This document shows, in pieces, positions 1-7,782 of a stretch of 64,000 nt of DNA. The stretch's first letter is position 1. Each line of letters begins with the position of its first letter. A program made the position numbers and the translations under genes. A model generated the notes under the pieces. That model searched no databases, had not been told where the DNA came from, and saw only the letters and a list, made by a program, of their open reading frames with translations. The DNA comes from Verrucomicrobiota bacterium (GTDB lineage: Bacteria > Verrucomicrobiota > Verrucomicrobiia > Palsa-1439). The stretch is from the NCBI GenBank assembly GCA_003152315.1, contig PLZV01000033.1:78912-142911 (forward strand), read 5' to 3'.

Positions 1-37
1 TGCAATAGCCAGCAAAGCGCAGAAATGAAGGTGCAAA

Positions 38-280
38 ATGAACATAAGGGTGACTTTTTCAGAGAAAGACATGGTGCTCGCCGCAGTCATTAGGGCACTT
101 GCCTTCAAGATAGCTGGCAGATCAACCACAACAGGAAGAACCGAAGACTTTCTGGCGGAGCACGGGTTCTATGACTACGATTTTTCTCCCGGCCAATTGG
201 AGAAATTCAAAGCATTCGTCAGAGATTATCTGCCAGAGAGATGGAACAAAACCCTTCAAATAACCGACGTCTCAAATTAA
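38..280 (+). CDS. hypothetical protein, 80 aa
   Basis: An 80-residue soluble protein with no signal peptide or membrane segment. The ATG is preceded by GAAGG about 6 bases upstream, which supports this start. The middle is rich in aromatic and acidic residues (HGFYDYDF) and the C-terminal half looks helical (LEKFKAFVRDYLPERW). I do not recognise the family. It ends just where a second small membrane-protein frame begins, so the two may once have formed a unit. The gene is at the window edge, so its upstream context is missing. Confidence 0.45.
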   Translation: MNIRVTFSEKDMVLAAVIRALAFKIAGRSTTTGRTEDFLAEHGFYDYDFSPGQLEKFKAFVRDYLPERWNKTLQITDVSN

Positions 281-509
281 CTCACTATCTCAGCGTAAGC
301 GGATTATTCGAGCGACTGCTGGGCTTTTTAAGGGCCTGTCTGTGGTCTTGCTGCTAGTCGACGCTCTTTTCTACGCGGTATTTGCCAACCCCGCAAGTGA
401 CGACCTACCAAACAACTGGCTTCGGTTGTACGCTCTTATTATCGTGGCCTTGGCAGCGTTTTTCTATTGGGTCGGTAAGAGGCTAACCCGCAATCTGATT
501 TCAAATTAG
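264..509 (+). pseudogene. small two-TM membrane protein frame, start unclear
   Basis: An open frame without ATG that reads as a convincing small membrane protein: a basic segment (SQRKRIIR), a hydrophobic helix (VVLLLVDALFYAVFA), a short polar loop (NPASDDLPNN), a second helix (LYALIIVALAAFFYW) and a basic tail. The only usual start in frame is GTG at 342, which would cut into the first helix. An ATG at 241 opens a neighbouring frame of matching character, so a one-base frameshift near 250-265 is the simplest explanation. It overlaps the end of the preceding gene. It could also be an intact gene with a non-standard start. The family is unknown. Confidence 0.35.
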
Positions 510-540
510 GACATTACCCCGCCTCTCCATACTCTCGCAT

Positions 541-603
541 TCGCATGGGCCTCCGAAGAACAGTAAGTTCAGGCCGAATAGCTTTCGCCGTCAATGCAGC
601 AGC
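541..603 (-). repeat. 63-bp direct repeat, copy 1
   Basis: Same orientation as the copy at 874-936 (offset exactly 333), with about ten substitutions and no indel. Read on the minus strand it holds a conserved stem GGCCT...AGGCC with a loop of about 18 nt. It lies 33 bases downstream of the stop codon of the zinc-ribbon gene on that strand. Confidence 0.7.
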
Positions 604-607
604 GCAA

Positions 608-628
608 CGGGTAGTGTCTTAATTTGAA
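608..628 (+). repeat. 21-bp repeat (GTAGTGTCTTAATTTG core), copy 1
   Basis: The 21 bases are identical to the reverse complement of 24171-24191. The copy sits between the zinc-ribbon gene stop and the 63-bp repeat. It is possibly the end of a mobile or repeated element; a related GGTAGTGTC occurs at about 16271. Confidence 0.6.
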
Positions 629-636
629 AGCACGTT

Positions 637-804
637 CTAAAATCTCACCGGTTGGTTAAGCCAGTGGATGATAATGAACACGATTGTGATGGTGATTACT
701 GCCGCCCAGATCAGCCGTCGAGCTCTACGCGTCTTGCCGCACTGGGGGCATGAAGCAGACGAACCGATCTGATTTCCGCATCCTGCGCATGTTACGAAAG
801 CCAT
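637..804 (-). CDS. zinc-ribbon plus single-TM microprotein, 55 aa
   Basis: A 55-codon gene. It begins with a treble-clef/zinc-ribbon pattern: CAGC, then CPQC 13 residues after the second Cys, four cysteines likely to bind one Zn. A basic stop-transfer stretch (KTRRARR) follows, then one hydrophobic helix (WAAVITITIVFIIIHW) and a short polar tail. Zinc-ribbon-TM microproteins of this form are common but mostly uncharacterised; the ribbon would face the cytoplasm. The start is the only ATG; no strong ribosome-binding site is seen. A 63-bp repeat lies on each side. Function unknown. Confidence 0.65.
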   Translation of the reverse strand: MAFVTCAGCGNQIGSSASCPQCGKTRRARRLIWAAVITITIVFIIIHWLNQPVRF

Positions 805-873
805 AATGTGAACGGGATCAGACCTGTATTCGTGACGAATTTACTTTCGCCGCAGTTGCTCCATCACTTGCAA

Positions 874-936
874 TCGCATGGGCCTCCGGAGGACAGGAAG
901 TCTAGGCCGAATAACTTTCGCCGTCAATGCAGCAGG
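874..936 (-). repeat. 63-bp direct repeat, copy 2
   Basis: Second copy of the repeat at 541-603. On the minus strand it starts 12 bases after the stop codon of the 948-1166 gene and keeps the GGCCT/AGGCC stem. Each small minus-strand gene here is therefore followed by one copy. Confidence 0.7.
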
Positions 937-947
937 CGACCACAGAT

Positions 948-1166
948 TCACGACTTTTTATGGCGGGACCTCACGCGATAACGCTTGGAAGCATTGAGTT
1001 CAGCCAATGCTTCGTCGGGCTGGATGAAAGCGACCCTACCATCTTTCCAAACCGACAGCGGCATCCGCCGTCGACGATGGTCTTCGATCACTCCAGCAAT
1101 GGCATCCCGCATGGCAGCCTCCGCCATGTCTGTCAGTGACATTCGATCAGTGCGCCTTCTCTTCAT
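948..1166 (-). CDS. small basic protein, tandem paralogue B (72 aa)
   Basis: A 72-residue basic protein. It has an N-terminal helix (LTDMAEAAMRDAIAGVIEDHRRR), then a short strand-rich core MPLSVWKDGRVAFI, and ends YRVRSRHKKS. It is a clear paralogue of the gene just upstream (1191-1409), with the same length, the same core (PLxVWxxGxxxx) and the same tail. I chose the internal ATG at 1166 because GAGG precedes it and because it makes both paralogues 72 aa; an in-frame ATG at 1181 has no such site. The size and the helix-plus-hairpin layout recall small antitoxin-like proteins, but no toxin partner is adjacent. Function not known. Confidence 0.6.
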   Translation of the reverse strand: MKRRRTDRMSLTDMAEAAMRDAIAGVIEDHRRRRMPLSVWKDGRVAFIQPDEALAELNASKRYRVRSRHKKS

Positions 1167-1190
1167 GGCGTTGCCTCGCATGATAAAAAA

Positions 1191-1409
1191 CTACGACTTT
1201 CTACGGCGGCTGCGCATTCTGTAAGTTGCCGGGGTTCCACGAACGACGGTAGGCCTGCCCGCTGACACCAGCACGGCTTTGCCATTCCGCCACACTGCGA
1301 GCGGACGACCGTCGCGGCGATGTTGCGCCACGACCTTTGCCACGGCGGACTGTAAGGCAGCCAGCGCCTTTTGAGTCAGTGCGTTCTTCGATGTCTTCAC
1401 CCTCTTCAT
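1191..1409 (-). CDS. small basic protein, tandem paralogue A (72 aa)
   Basis: Upstream member of the tandem pair. The start ATG at 1409 has a strong GGAGGA site 5 bases ahead; a TTG at 1421 would lie before that site and is rejected. It has an N-terminal helix (NALTQKALAALQSAVAKVVAQHRR), the core GRPLAVWRNGKAVLV and the tail YRMRSRRRKS, matching the 948-1166 gene position by position. The copies are 24 bases apart (stop at 1191 to the start at 1166), so they are probably co-transcribed. The divergence shows an old duplication. Possibly an antitoxin-like or nucleic-acid-binding protein, by composition only. Confidence 0.6.
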   Translation of the reverse strand: MKRVKTSKNALTQKALAALQSAVAKVVAQHRRDGRPLAVWRNGKAVLVSAGRPTVVRGTPATYRMRSRRRKS

Positions 1410-2046
1410 CGCTTCCTCCAAAGACTACCGATTTTTCCCGTTTCTGGCTACCGTCTTCCGTCTTCACTCCCTCCACTCCCCAATCCTCAATCCCCAATCC
1501 AAAATCCACAATCATTTCCCCCTTCCCCGCTTCCGTCCCGAATCCGCCTTTCAGGCATGCTCCATGCACCAAAATAGGGTTGTGAGCGAAGCCGACCAAC
1601 GTCCTGTTGACGAGTACCCCAATGAAGCGTGTCGCACATGTTATCTGGGTCACATCCTTAATCTGTCGGAATGTCTGGTAGATTGCCCAATTCAGTGTCC
1701 GTTTGTGAGGAGACATGAGCAGGAGTTTTTCTGTCAGCATCCCGACTGCCGGAAGTTCGAGAAATCAGTCCAGAAGCCCTAAGAGTTCCTCAGGTGACCA
1801 GACATGATCGGCGCCGCCCGCCACCTTTGAATGATTATCGAAAATAGTCGATGCACTTCGCTCGATTCTGCCATAGCCACAGAAGCAGCCGCAGAACACC
1901 GCCCACGATTAGAAGTGGCACTGCAATTCTAACCCACAGCCACTATATCCCCCCGGTGGCCGGAGCGCTGGCGCTGGCCGGCGGAATCGCGCTGCTGCTC
2001 GGGGGATCCAAAGCGGCCTGATGGCGAGGCTAAAGAGAGTCAACGG
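1410..2046. other. 637-bp stretch without a confident gene
   Basis: Holds a C-rich low-complexity tract (about 1465-1530, repeated CAATCCxxAAT words). A weak plus-strand frame at 1564-1782 encodes a Cys-containing 72-aa peptide (CPIQCPF, FCQHPDC) without a ribosome-binding site. At about 1860-2021 there is an open plus-strand frame with no start whose end (PVAGALALAGGIALLLGG) looks like the last membrane helix of a small protein, probably a decayed remnant. Confidence 0.4.
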
Positions 2047-2868
2047 CTACGGTACCAGACGCACCCGATAATACCGCGTCGGACTGTTCGTCGCGCCGCC
2101 CACATCGAGGTAGTTGGTGGTCGTAAAGTCGCCACCCTTCGGAATGATGATCGGGCTGAGGTCGGTGAAGTTGCTGGAGTAGCTGCCAGAGGTCCCCGTC
2201 GTCGCCTGGACCACGTTGGTCTCGCCGCCCAGTGTCTGCCAGGTAATGAGCATGTCGTTGCCTTGCGGCGCGATACTGGTGATGTTGAAAAGACCCGGGA
2301 CCGGCACGGGGTTCACGAAATACGCGTTCGCCTGCAGGCCGGAACCGTAATGATCGCCGGTAAAGTACACCTCACCGCCCAGGCCGATCAACAGTCGCAT
2401 CGGTCCGGGAAAACCGACGGTGCCAAATGGTTCGACGGTCTTGTCATACGTGCCGCTGGCGATGTTGATGCTGAACCAAACCACGAATTCCATGTAGTAG
2501 TTGTTTCCTTTTCGCGGAATATTCGGCAGCTCGCCCGGATTGAAGTTGAAGAATCCACCGTCGTTCGATTCGGCGGTGATGCAGTAACCGGCGCGGATGC
2601 GCGCCAACGTCAAGCTGACGTCGATGGGACCCGTGTAAACCAGCTCATTGAAATTATAGACCTGAACAGCATTCGTTTGGCTGAGGGCGTCGTACACCAC
2701 ACCGGCGTTCGTGGGCACGTTGGCGATGGCCGCCGCGACCGAGGCTGCGTTGTTGGGAAAAGCTCCAAAGGCCGTGGGCGCGGCGTGGACTGGCGTAACA
2801 AATGCCACCGTCGAGACCAGCGCCAACAGACCTGCCCAGCGGTGCCATGCGTTCATTCGCGTAAACAT
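2047..2868 (-). CDS. secreted protein with RYYRVRL-type C-terminal domain
   Basis: A 273-aa exported protein. A signal peptide (WAGLLALVSTVAFVTPVHA, cleavage after HAA) is followed by a domain of about 160 residues of unknown fold, rich in Gly/Asn and aromatics. The C-terminal ~75 residues (MLITWQTLGGETN ... RYYRVRL) form a small beta domain that is a common ending of secreted proteins in Verrucomicrobia. The start has a good AGGAGGT site 8 bases upstream. The gene is monocistronic. The function of the main domain is unknown; binding or surface display is plausible. Confidence 0.75.
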   Translation of the reverse strand: MFTRMNAWHRWAGLLALVSTVAFVTPVHAAPTAFGAFPNNAASVAAAIANVPTNAGVVYDALSQTNAVQVYNFNELVYTGPIDVSLTLARIRAGYCITAESNDGGFFNFNPGELPNIPRKGNNYYMEFVVWFSINIASGTYDKTVEPFGTVGFPGPMRLLIGLGGEVYFTGDHYGSGLQANAYFVNPVPVPGLFNITSIAPQGNDMLITWQTLGGETNVVQATTGTSGSYSSNFTDLSPIIIPKGGDFTTTNYLDVGGATNSPTRYYRVRLVP

Positions 2869-3101
2869 GTTTCGAGTACCTCCTGCGATTCCCCGGGGAA
2901 TATGAGCCAGTATCGTCCTGCAACCTTGGAGTCGTAGTAGACCAAAGCATCACTCACAAGTCCAGTAAATTCAGCCCTTCCAAGCCTGCAGGCGTTATTA
3001 GAGCGTGCTCAGGGTGCTGGTCGCGCGGACGCGCGGCAGCGCATCAGTCGAACGACGGTCGCCGACCGCCCGCTAGGTGGACAAGCAGCCCGAACGGCTC
3101 G

Positions 3102-4160
3102 CTATTTGGCAGTGGCGCTTACGACCACGACCATGAACGAGTCAGGTTTCTGGGCTGGTCGAGATTGACCTTCCACCGGGGGCCCAAACTCCGCCGTGGG
3201 CAGATACACCGTATGGGTCGTCGGATCGTTACCCATGGTTCGGGCATTCCGTGGCGTCGAAACGGTCTGGACTACCTCGAATTTGCCCGGCGCGGTCTCA
3301 CGGACAACGGCCAGGGTGCCGTCGCGGCAACTGGCAAAAGCGTCGCCATCGAATAGCGTGGCGTCGACGCCGGCGCCAATCGGGACATCGCCAAGGACTT
3401 TGCCATCATCCGCGCCCATCACGATCAGCTTCTGCGGCTTTCGACAACCAATGAACAAACGGCGATGCACGCGATCCATCGACATACCAACCGGCGAACC
3501 GCCGGGAGCGGTGGCCCATTTGTTGACGACCTTCATCGTCTTGGTGTCCAGCACCGCCACCTGGTCCTTGTCTTCGAGGTTGATGTACGCCTTGCCCGCG
3601 CCATCGGCCACGAGAAACTCCGGCTTGCCCCCGAGTTCAACCGCCGCGTCCGCCTTGCCCGTCTTGGGATCCACGTCCGCCGAGATGGGAACCAGTACAC
3701 CCGCGTCCCCACAGACCACCAGCACCTTGCCACTGGCCGGGTCGTAGATGATCCCGTCGGCGTCGGCAGCCGCTTTGACCGTGCCGAGCACCGCGTAGGT
3801 CTTCAAGTCGAAGATGACAACCGAGGCATCCTCGCCGTCGGTGATGAAGCCGCGTCCGACGCTGGGGACGATGGCCACGCCGTGGTTGCGCTTCTGGCCG
3901 GGGATGTCAGCAACGGTCTTGCCCGTGGTGGCATCGAGAACCATCGTGTGCGTCGAGCGCGGAATGTAGAGAAGCTTGTGCTCAGGATCGACGGTCAGGT
4001 AATCCCACCCACCTTCGCCACCGACATGGAACAGCTTGGAGACGTGATACGATCGCGTGTTCTTCGGCGTGGAGGCGGAAGTCTGCGCGTGTGCCAACGA
4101 GGCGACCAGGACTGTCAGTGATAATGGAAAAAGGATGTGCGTGATCTTGCTCATCTTCAT
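3102..4160 (-). CDS. exported YVTN-type beta-propeller protein
   Basis: A 352-aa protein with signal peptide (ITHILFPLSLTVLVASLAHA). It contains repeated blades of the YncE/YVTN beta-propeller type, each with a D-x-x-T-G-K/T-V core (LDATTGKTVADI, FDLKTYAVLGTV, LDTKTMKVVNKW, MGADDGKVLGDV). Such propellers act in the periplasm as binding scaffolds. I chose ATG 4160 because GGAGGT lies 4 bases ahead and the signal peptide follows directly; the open frame extends to 4250 without support. It ends close to the RVRLVP-type gene but is separated from it by 233 bases and probably has its own promoter. Ligand unknown. Confidence 0.75.
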   Translation of the reverse strand: MKMSKITHILFPLSLTVLVASLAHAQTSASTPKNTRSYHVSKLFHVGGEGGWDYLTVDPEHKLLYIPRSTHTMVLDATTGKTVADIPGQKRNHGVAIVPSVGRGFITDGEDASVVIFDLKTYAVLGTVKAAADADGIIYDPASGKVLVVCGDAGVLVPISADVDPKTGKADAAVELGGKPEFLVADGAGKAYINLEDKDQVAVLDTKTMKVVNKWATAPGGSPVGMSMDRVHRRLFIGCRKPQKLIVMGADDGKVLGDVPIGAGVDATLFDGDAFASCRDGTLAVVRETAPGKFEVVQTVSTPRNARTMGNDPTTHTVYLPTAEFGPPVEGQSRPAQKPDSFMVVVVSATAK

Positions 4161-4241
4161 GAAACCTCCAATTGATTGAGTTCCGTCGTTCCCGCGAACG
4201 TGCGTCGTGCTGTGGAACCAGTCCATACCAACAAACCGAAG

Positions 4242-4256
4242 AGGGGTCAAACCCCT
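4242..4256. repeat. AGGGGT-CAA-ACCCCT hairpin
   Basis: A perfect 6-bp stem with a 3-nt loop in the gap between two divergent genes. Short GGGGTxxxACCCC hairpins of this kind recur between genes in many genomes. It may be a repeat remnant; it is not placed as a terminator for either neighbour. Confidence 0.4.
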
Positions 4257-4394
4257 TTGTGTGTGGCTGGGACCGCACTTGTCTTCTTAACGGATTTACT
4301 CTTCGCTGCACCTCCGCTTTCCTCCTTTACCCATTCCCCTTGAATAAATCTCTATCGGGAGTAGTCTACTTATGTAAGCAGAATGGAGTGCATC

Positions 4395-5093
4395 ATGAAA
4401 CAAACATCAAAACTTCTCGTAGTCGCGGTTGTAGCCCTCAGCACCAGCCTTTTAGGCGCAAAAACAACCTTCGCCCAACATGGTGGCTTTGGCGGCGGTG
4501 GATCTCATGGCGGCGGGGGATTTCATGGCGAAAGTGGCGGATTCCATGGAGGTGGCGGGGGATTTCATGGCAGCGGGGGATTCCACGGCGGTTGGGGCGG
4601 CGGCTGGGGCTGGCGCGGCTGGTATCCCTGGGGCCTCTCGTTTTCCTACGCGGCTTCACCGTACTACTACGACCCTTATTATTACTACCCACCCGCGTAC
4701 TATCCGGCGACCTCCTACTACTACGCGCCGCCTGCGGTCTACAGTTCGCAGCCAGCCTATGTCTATGACTCACCACCGCCCGACCCAAAGGTAATCGACG
4801 TCCAACCACAGCGGTCTGTTGACCGTCCGCTTTCACCGACAGCCGTCGATCGTGATTCGCCTCCACCGCCACCGCCAACAATCCAGCGCGGCGGTCAGGG
4901 TCAATTGACCACCGTGGCCGATGTAAAGGCGCTGGCAAAAGCGGGCCTCAGTGACGAAGTCATTCTCAGCCACATCCGCAATTCCCAAGCGGTGTATCAC
5001 TTGACGACAGCCGAGATCATCGACCTCAAGAACAGCGGCGTCAGCGAGAAGATAATCGACTTCATGATCAACACGGCCAGCTCGTATCGCTGA
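4395..5093 (+). CDS. secreted Gly/His- and Tyr/Pro-rich protein
   Basis: A 232-aa exported protein in four parts. First a signal peptide (LLVVAVVALSTSLLGAKTTFA). Then a low-complexity GGxHGGGGFHG region of about 50 residues. Then a Tyr/Pro-rich stretch (YYYDPYYYYPPAYYP). Last, a helical C-terminal domain (about residues 170-230) with two similar helix pairs, VKALAKAGLSDEVILSHI and IIDLKNSGVSEKIIDFMI. The His-rich part could bind metal. The start at 4395 is preceded by GGAG 7 bases upstream; an ATG at 4383 lacks a site. Likely a structural or envelope-stress surface protein; the family is not named. Confidence 0.7.
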   Translation: MKQTSKLLVVAVVALSTSLLGAKTTFAQHGGFGGGGSHGGGGFHGESGGFHGGGGGFHGSGGFHGGWGGGWGWRGWYPWGLSFSYAASPYYYDPYYYYPPAYYPATSYYYAPPAVYSSQPAYVYDSPPPDPKVIDVQPQRSVDRPLSPTAVDRDSPPPPPPTIQRGGQGQLTTVADVKALAKAGLSDEVILSHIRNSQAVYHLTTAEIIDLKNSGVSEKIIDFMINTASSYR

Positions 5094-5252
5094 ACACAAC
5101 CTTCGGTCTGTCCGAGAGTCCGACGGGAAATACCGGGCCAACCGCGCCTTGGTCCGTCATCGCGTCCGCACTTGCACGAAGTGCAATGGCGAAAGCCTCC
5201 TGACTTCTGAATTCTGTCCCCCGTCCTTCATCTGCTATATTCTTTCCTCGGA

Positions 5253-7706
5253 ATGTCCGTCAAAATCCATTTGGCCAAGAAGACCGTCGCGCTCGGCGTC
5301 GGCGACATCGTCGCGGAGCCACTCGCCAATGGCGGGCGCGTGGCGGGGTTGGGCGTCTGGACGCGGCTGGCGCTCGGACGCGAGGCGCATGTGACCCATC
5401 AGCGCACCCAGGCCGGACTGTACGAGGGCTACGCGCGGGAAATCACCATCCGCCACAAGACGGTCGTCGATGGTTTCGACGTGACGATCTCGGGCCGCAT
5501 CGACGGCGTTCATCCGCCCCACAACGGCGGCGCGTACGTCATCGAGGAAGTCAAATCCGTCATCGTCCCGCCGCTCGTGTTCGCCGCGCTCGACGCGAAT
5601 TCCTACCCGCATTACGTCGAGCAACTCCGCCTCTACTGCTTCTTCATCGAACAGGAACAGAAAACCGCCCTCGGCCGCCTGGTCTTCGTGAATGTGGCGG
5701 ACGGCACCACGAAGGAAGTCGAAATTCGCGGCCCGTTCGACGACTGCGCGCGCCTGATCGCCGACCGCGTGCGTTCGCTCATCGCCCAAGCGCAGGAAGA
5801 GCAACGCCGCCAGGAGGAACGCCGCACGCACTCCGGTTCACTCCGCTTTCCCCACGACAAACCCCGTGCGCATCAGGACGAAATGATGGCCGCGGTCGAC
5901 CACGCCCTGAAAGAAGGTCGTCACCTGCTCGTCTCCGCCCCAGCCGGCGTGGGCAAAACCACTGCGGCGCTCTATCCCGTGGTAAAGTACGCCCTCGCCC
6001 ACGATAAACGCGTCTTCTTCGTCACCGCCAAGAATACCCAACAGCAAATCGTCCGCGAAACTCTCAAGCGTATGGGGGTCGACCGCTCGGCCCACCCGAA
6101 CGCCGTTTTCTTCCGCGCCCGCGAAAGCATGTGCATCAACGATGTCTATGCCTGCCGCGAAGAATTTTGCCCGCACCTCCGTGACTTCCACGCAAAGCTC
6201 GAAGGCACCGGCATCGTGAACCGCCTCCTCGCGCAACGCCTTATCATTCCTGACGCGATGATGGAAGCTGGTCGCGGCGTGAGCCTGTGTCCCTTCGAAC
6301 TGGCCCTGATCGAGGCCGAGCTGACCGATGTGATCGTCTGCGACTACAACTACGTCTTCGACCCGCAGGTTTACTTCCGCCGTTTCTTCCTCGACGCCGA
6401 TTACTCGGACGCCATTCTGATCATCGACGAAGCGCACAACCTCGTGCAGCGCGCGCTGGAGTATTATTCGCCCGTCCTCTCGCGCCAGCAAATCCTCGAC
6501 CTGAAACGCAACCTCCGTCACGTGGATCCGTCCCTCGCCAAAGAACTGAAGAAGTTCCTCGACCAAATCGACGACTTCTTCCGCCAACAAACCCGTCCCC
6601 AGGTCGACGAATACACCCAACTCGACGACGCCGAACTCGCCCAGGACAAATATCTCATTCCCTCGCCGCGCGGTTTCTTCGACGAACTCAAGCCGACCTT
6701 CAGCAAGCTGTCGATGCGCTACCTCTTGGACAAAACGACCAGCGGACGCGCCATCCCCGACGACCCCGTGGACGAATTCTTTTCGACGCTCGGCCAGTTC
6801 TGCGGTGTGCTCGCGATGGAAGGCGAGGAGTTCTCCTACATCTACGACACCACCGGCGGCGAGGCGCTGAAGATCGTCTGCAAAGATCCGTCGCGGCAGT
6901 TGGCGCAGCGGCTCGAAGGTTTCCACAGCGTCATCGCGATGTCAGCCACCCTCGACCCGATGGAGTTCTACCGAAAAATGCTCGGCTTCGACCCCGAGCG
7001 GACCGACCAGGCGAATTTCCCCTCACCTTTCCCCAAGGAAAACCGGCGCATCATCGTGGTGCCAACCGTCTCAACCACGTTTCGGGCGCGGGTCGCGCAT
7101 TACGGCAAGATCGCCAACATCATCGCGACCACCGCCTCCGCCCGACCCGGCAACTACATGGCCTTGTTCCCCAGCTACGACTTTATGCGCGGCGTCGCCA
7201 CCCGACTGCCTGACGGCCTCTGGGAGGTCATCGTCCAGGAACCGAAAATGTCCGAGTCGCAGCGCCTCGCGCTTTTGGAATCACTCAAGGAACCCCAACC
7301 GCCAAAACTGATCTTCGCCGTCCAGGGCGGACTCTTCGCCGAAGGCGTCGACTATCCGGGGGAAACCCTCTCGGGCGTGATTATCGTCAGCCCAGCCCTC
7401 CCGCAGGTCAGTTTCGAGCGGGAATTGATGCGTCAATACTATGAGCAGCATTACGGCAAAGGCTTCGAATTCGCCTACCTCTACCCCGGCATGAACCGCG
7501 TCATTCAGTCGGTCGGTCGCCTCATCCGCTCAGAATCGGATTTGGGCGTGGCAGTGCTTGTCTGCCAACGCTTTGCGCAGCCGCAATATTCAACGCTTTT
7601 CCCTCCCGATTGGTCTAATAGCTTGGCCGATGCGCGCGCTGGTTACAATTTGGCTACGGAGCTGCGAGATTTCTGGGGTGGTAACCGCCGTAACCACCCT
7701 CGGTAA
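5253..7706 (+). CDS. XPD/DinG-like DNA helicase with N-terminal nuclease-like domain
   Basis: An 817-aa superfamily-2 helicase of the Rad3/XPD (DEAD_2) group. The N-terminal ~180 residues carry a PD-(D/E)XK-like pattern (GRIDGVH ... YVIEEVKSV), suggesting a fused RecB-type nuclease domain. The helicase has Walker A SAPAGVGKTTA, a Walker B/DEAH box IIDEAHN, and four cysteines between motifs I and II (SMCIND, ACREEF, CPH, LCPF) that fit an Fe-S cluster. The motif VI region is QSVGRLIRSESD. It should unwind DNA 5'-3' in an ATP- and Fe-S-dependent way, probably in repair. A TATATT box at 5236 lies just upstream of the ATG. It is followed at 77 bases by shc, with no functional link evident. Confidence 0.85.
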   Translation: MSVKIHLAKKTVALGVGDIVAEPLANGGRVAGLGVWTRLALGREAHVTHQRTQAGLYEGYAREITIRHKTVVDGFDVTISGRIDGVHPPHNGGAYVIEEVKSVIVPPLVFAALDANSYPHYVEQLRLYCFFIEQEQKTALGRLVFVNVADGTTKEVEIRGPFDDCARLIADRVRSLIAQAQEEQRRQEERRTHSGSLRFPHDKPRAHQDEMMAAVDHALKEGRHLLVSAPAGVGKTTAALYPVVKYALAHDKRVFFVTAKNTQQQIVRETLKRMGVDRSAHPNAVFFRARESMCINDVYACREEFCPHLRDFHAKLEGTGIVNRLLAQRLIIPDAMMEAGRGVSLCPFELALIEAELTDVIVCDYNYVFDPQVYFRRFFLDADYSDAILIIDEAHNLVQRALEYYSPVLSRQQILDLKRNLRHVDPSLAKELKKFLDQIDDFFRQQTRPQVDEYTQLDDAELAQDKYLIPSPRGFFDELKPTFSKLSMRYLLDKTTSGRAIPDDPVDEFFSTLGQFCGVLAMEGEEFSYIYDTTGGEALKIVCKDPSRQLAQRLEGFHSVIAMSATLDPMEFYRKMLGFDPERTDQANFPSPFPKENRRIIVVPTVSTTFRARVAHYGKIANIIATTASARPGNYMALFPSYDFMRGVATRLPDGLWEVIVQEPKMSESQRLALLESLKEPQPPKLIFAVQGGLFAEGVDYPGETLSGVIIVSPALPQVSFERELMRQYYEQHYGKGFEFAYLYPGMNRVIQSVGRLIRSESDLGVAVLVCQRFAQPQYSTLFPPDWSNSLADARAGYNLATELRDFWGGNRRNHPR

Positions 7707-7782
7707 ATCCGCTTTACAAGCCCGGTTGGCGTATTGTACTGTTCTGAGCGCTACAGGGTTTAAGGAGGAAGTTGTTGATAGT

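Noticed and set aside
541..936. Integron attC sites
   Set aside because: The repeats follow small genes, but no RYYYAAC/GTTRRRY ends and no integrase are present.
1201..1740. Minus-strand frame of 179 aa
   Set aside because: Overlaps the 72-aa paralogue A gene in another frame and crosses a low-complexity tract.
5838..6926. Long minus-strand frame (362 aa)
   Set aside because: Antisense to the helicase gene, with composition driven by the codon use of the true gene.
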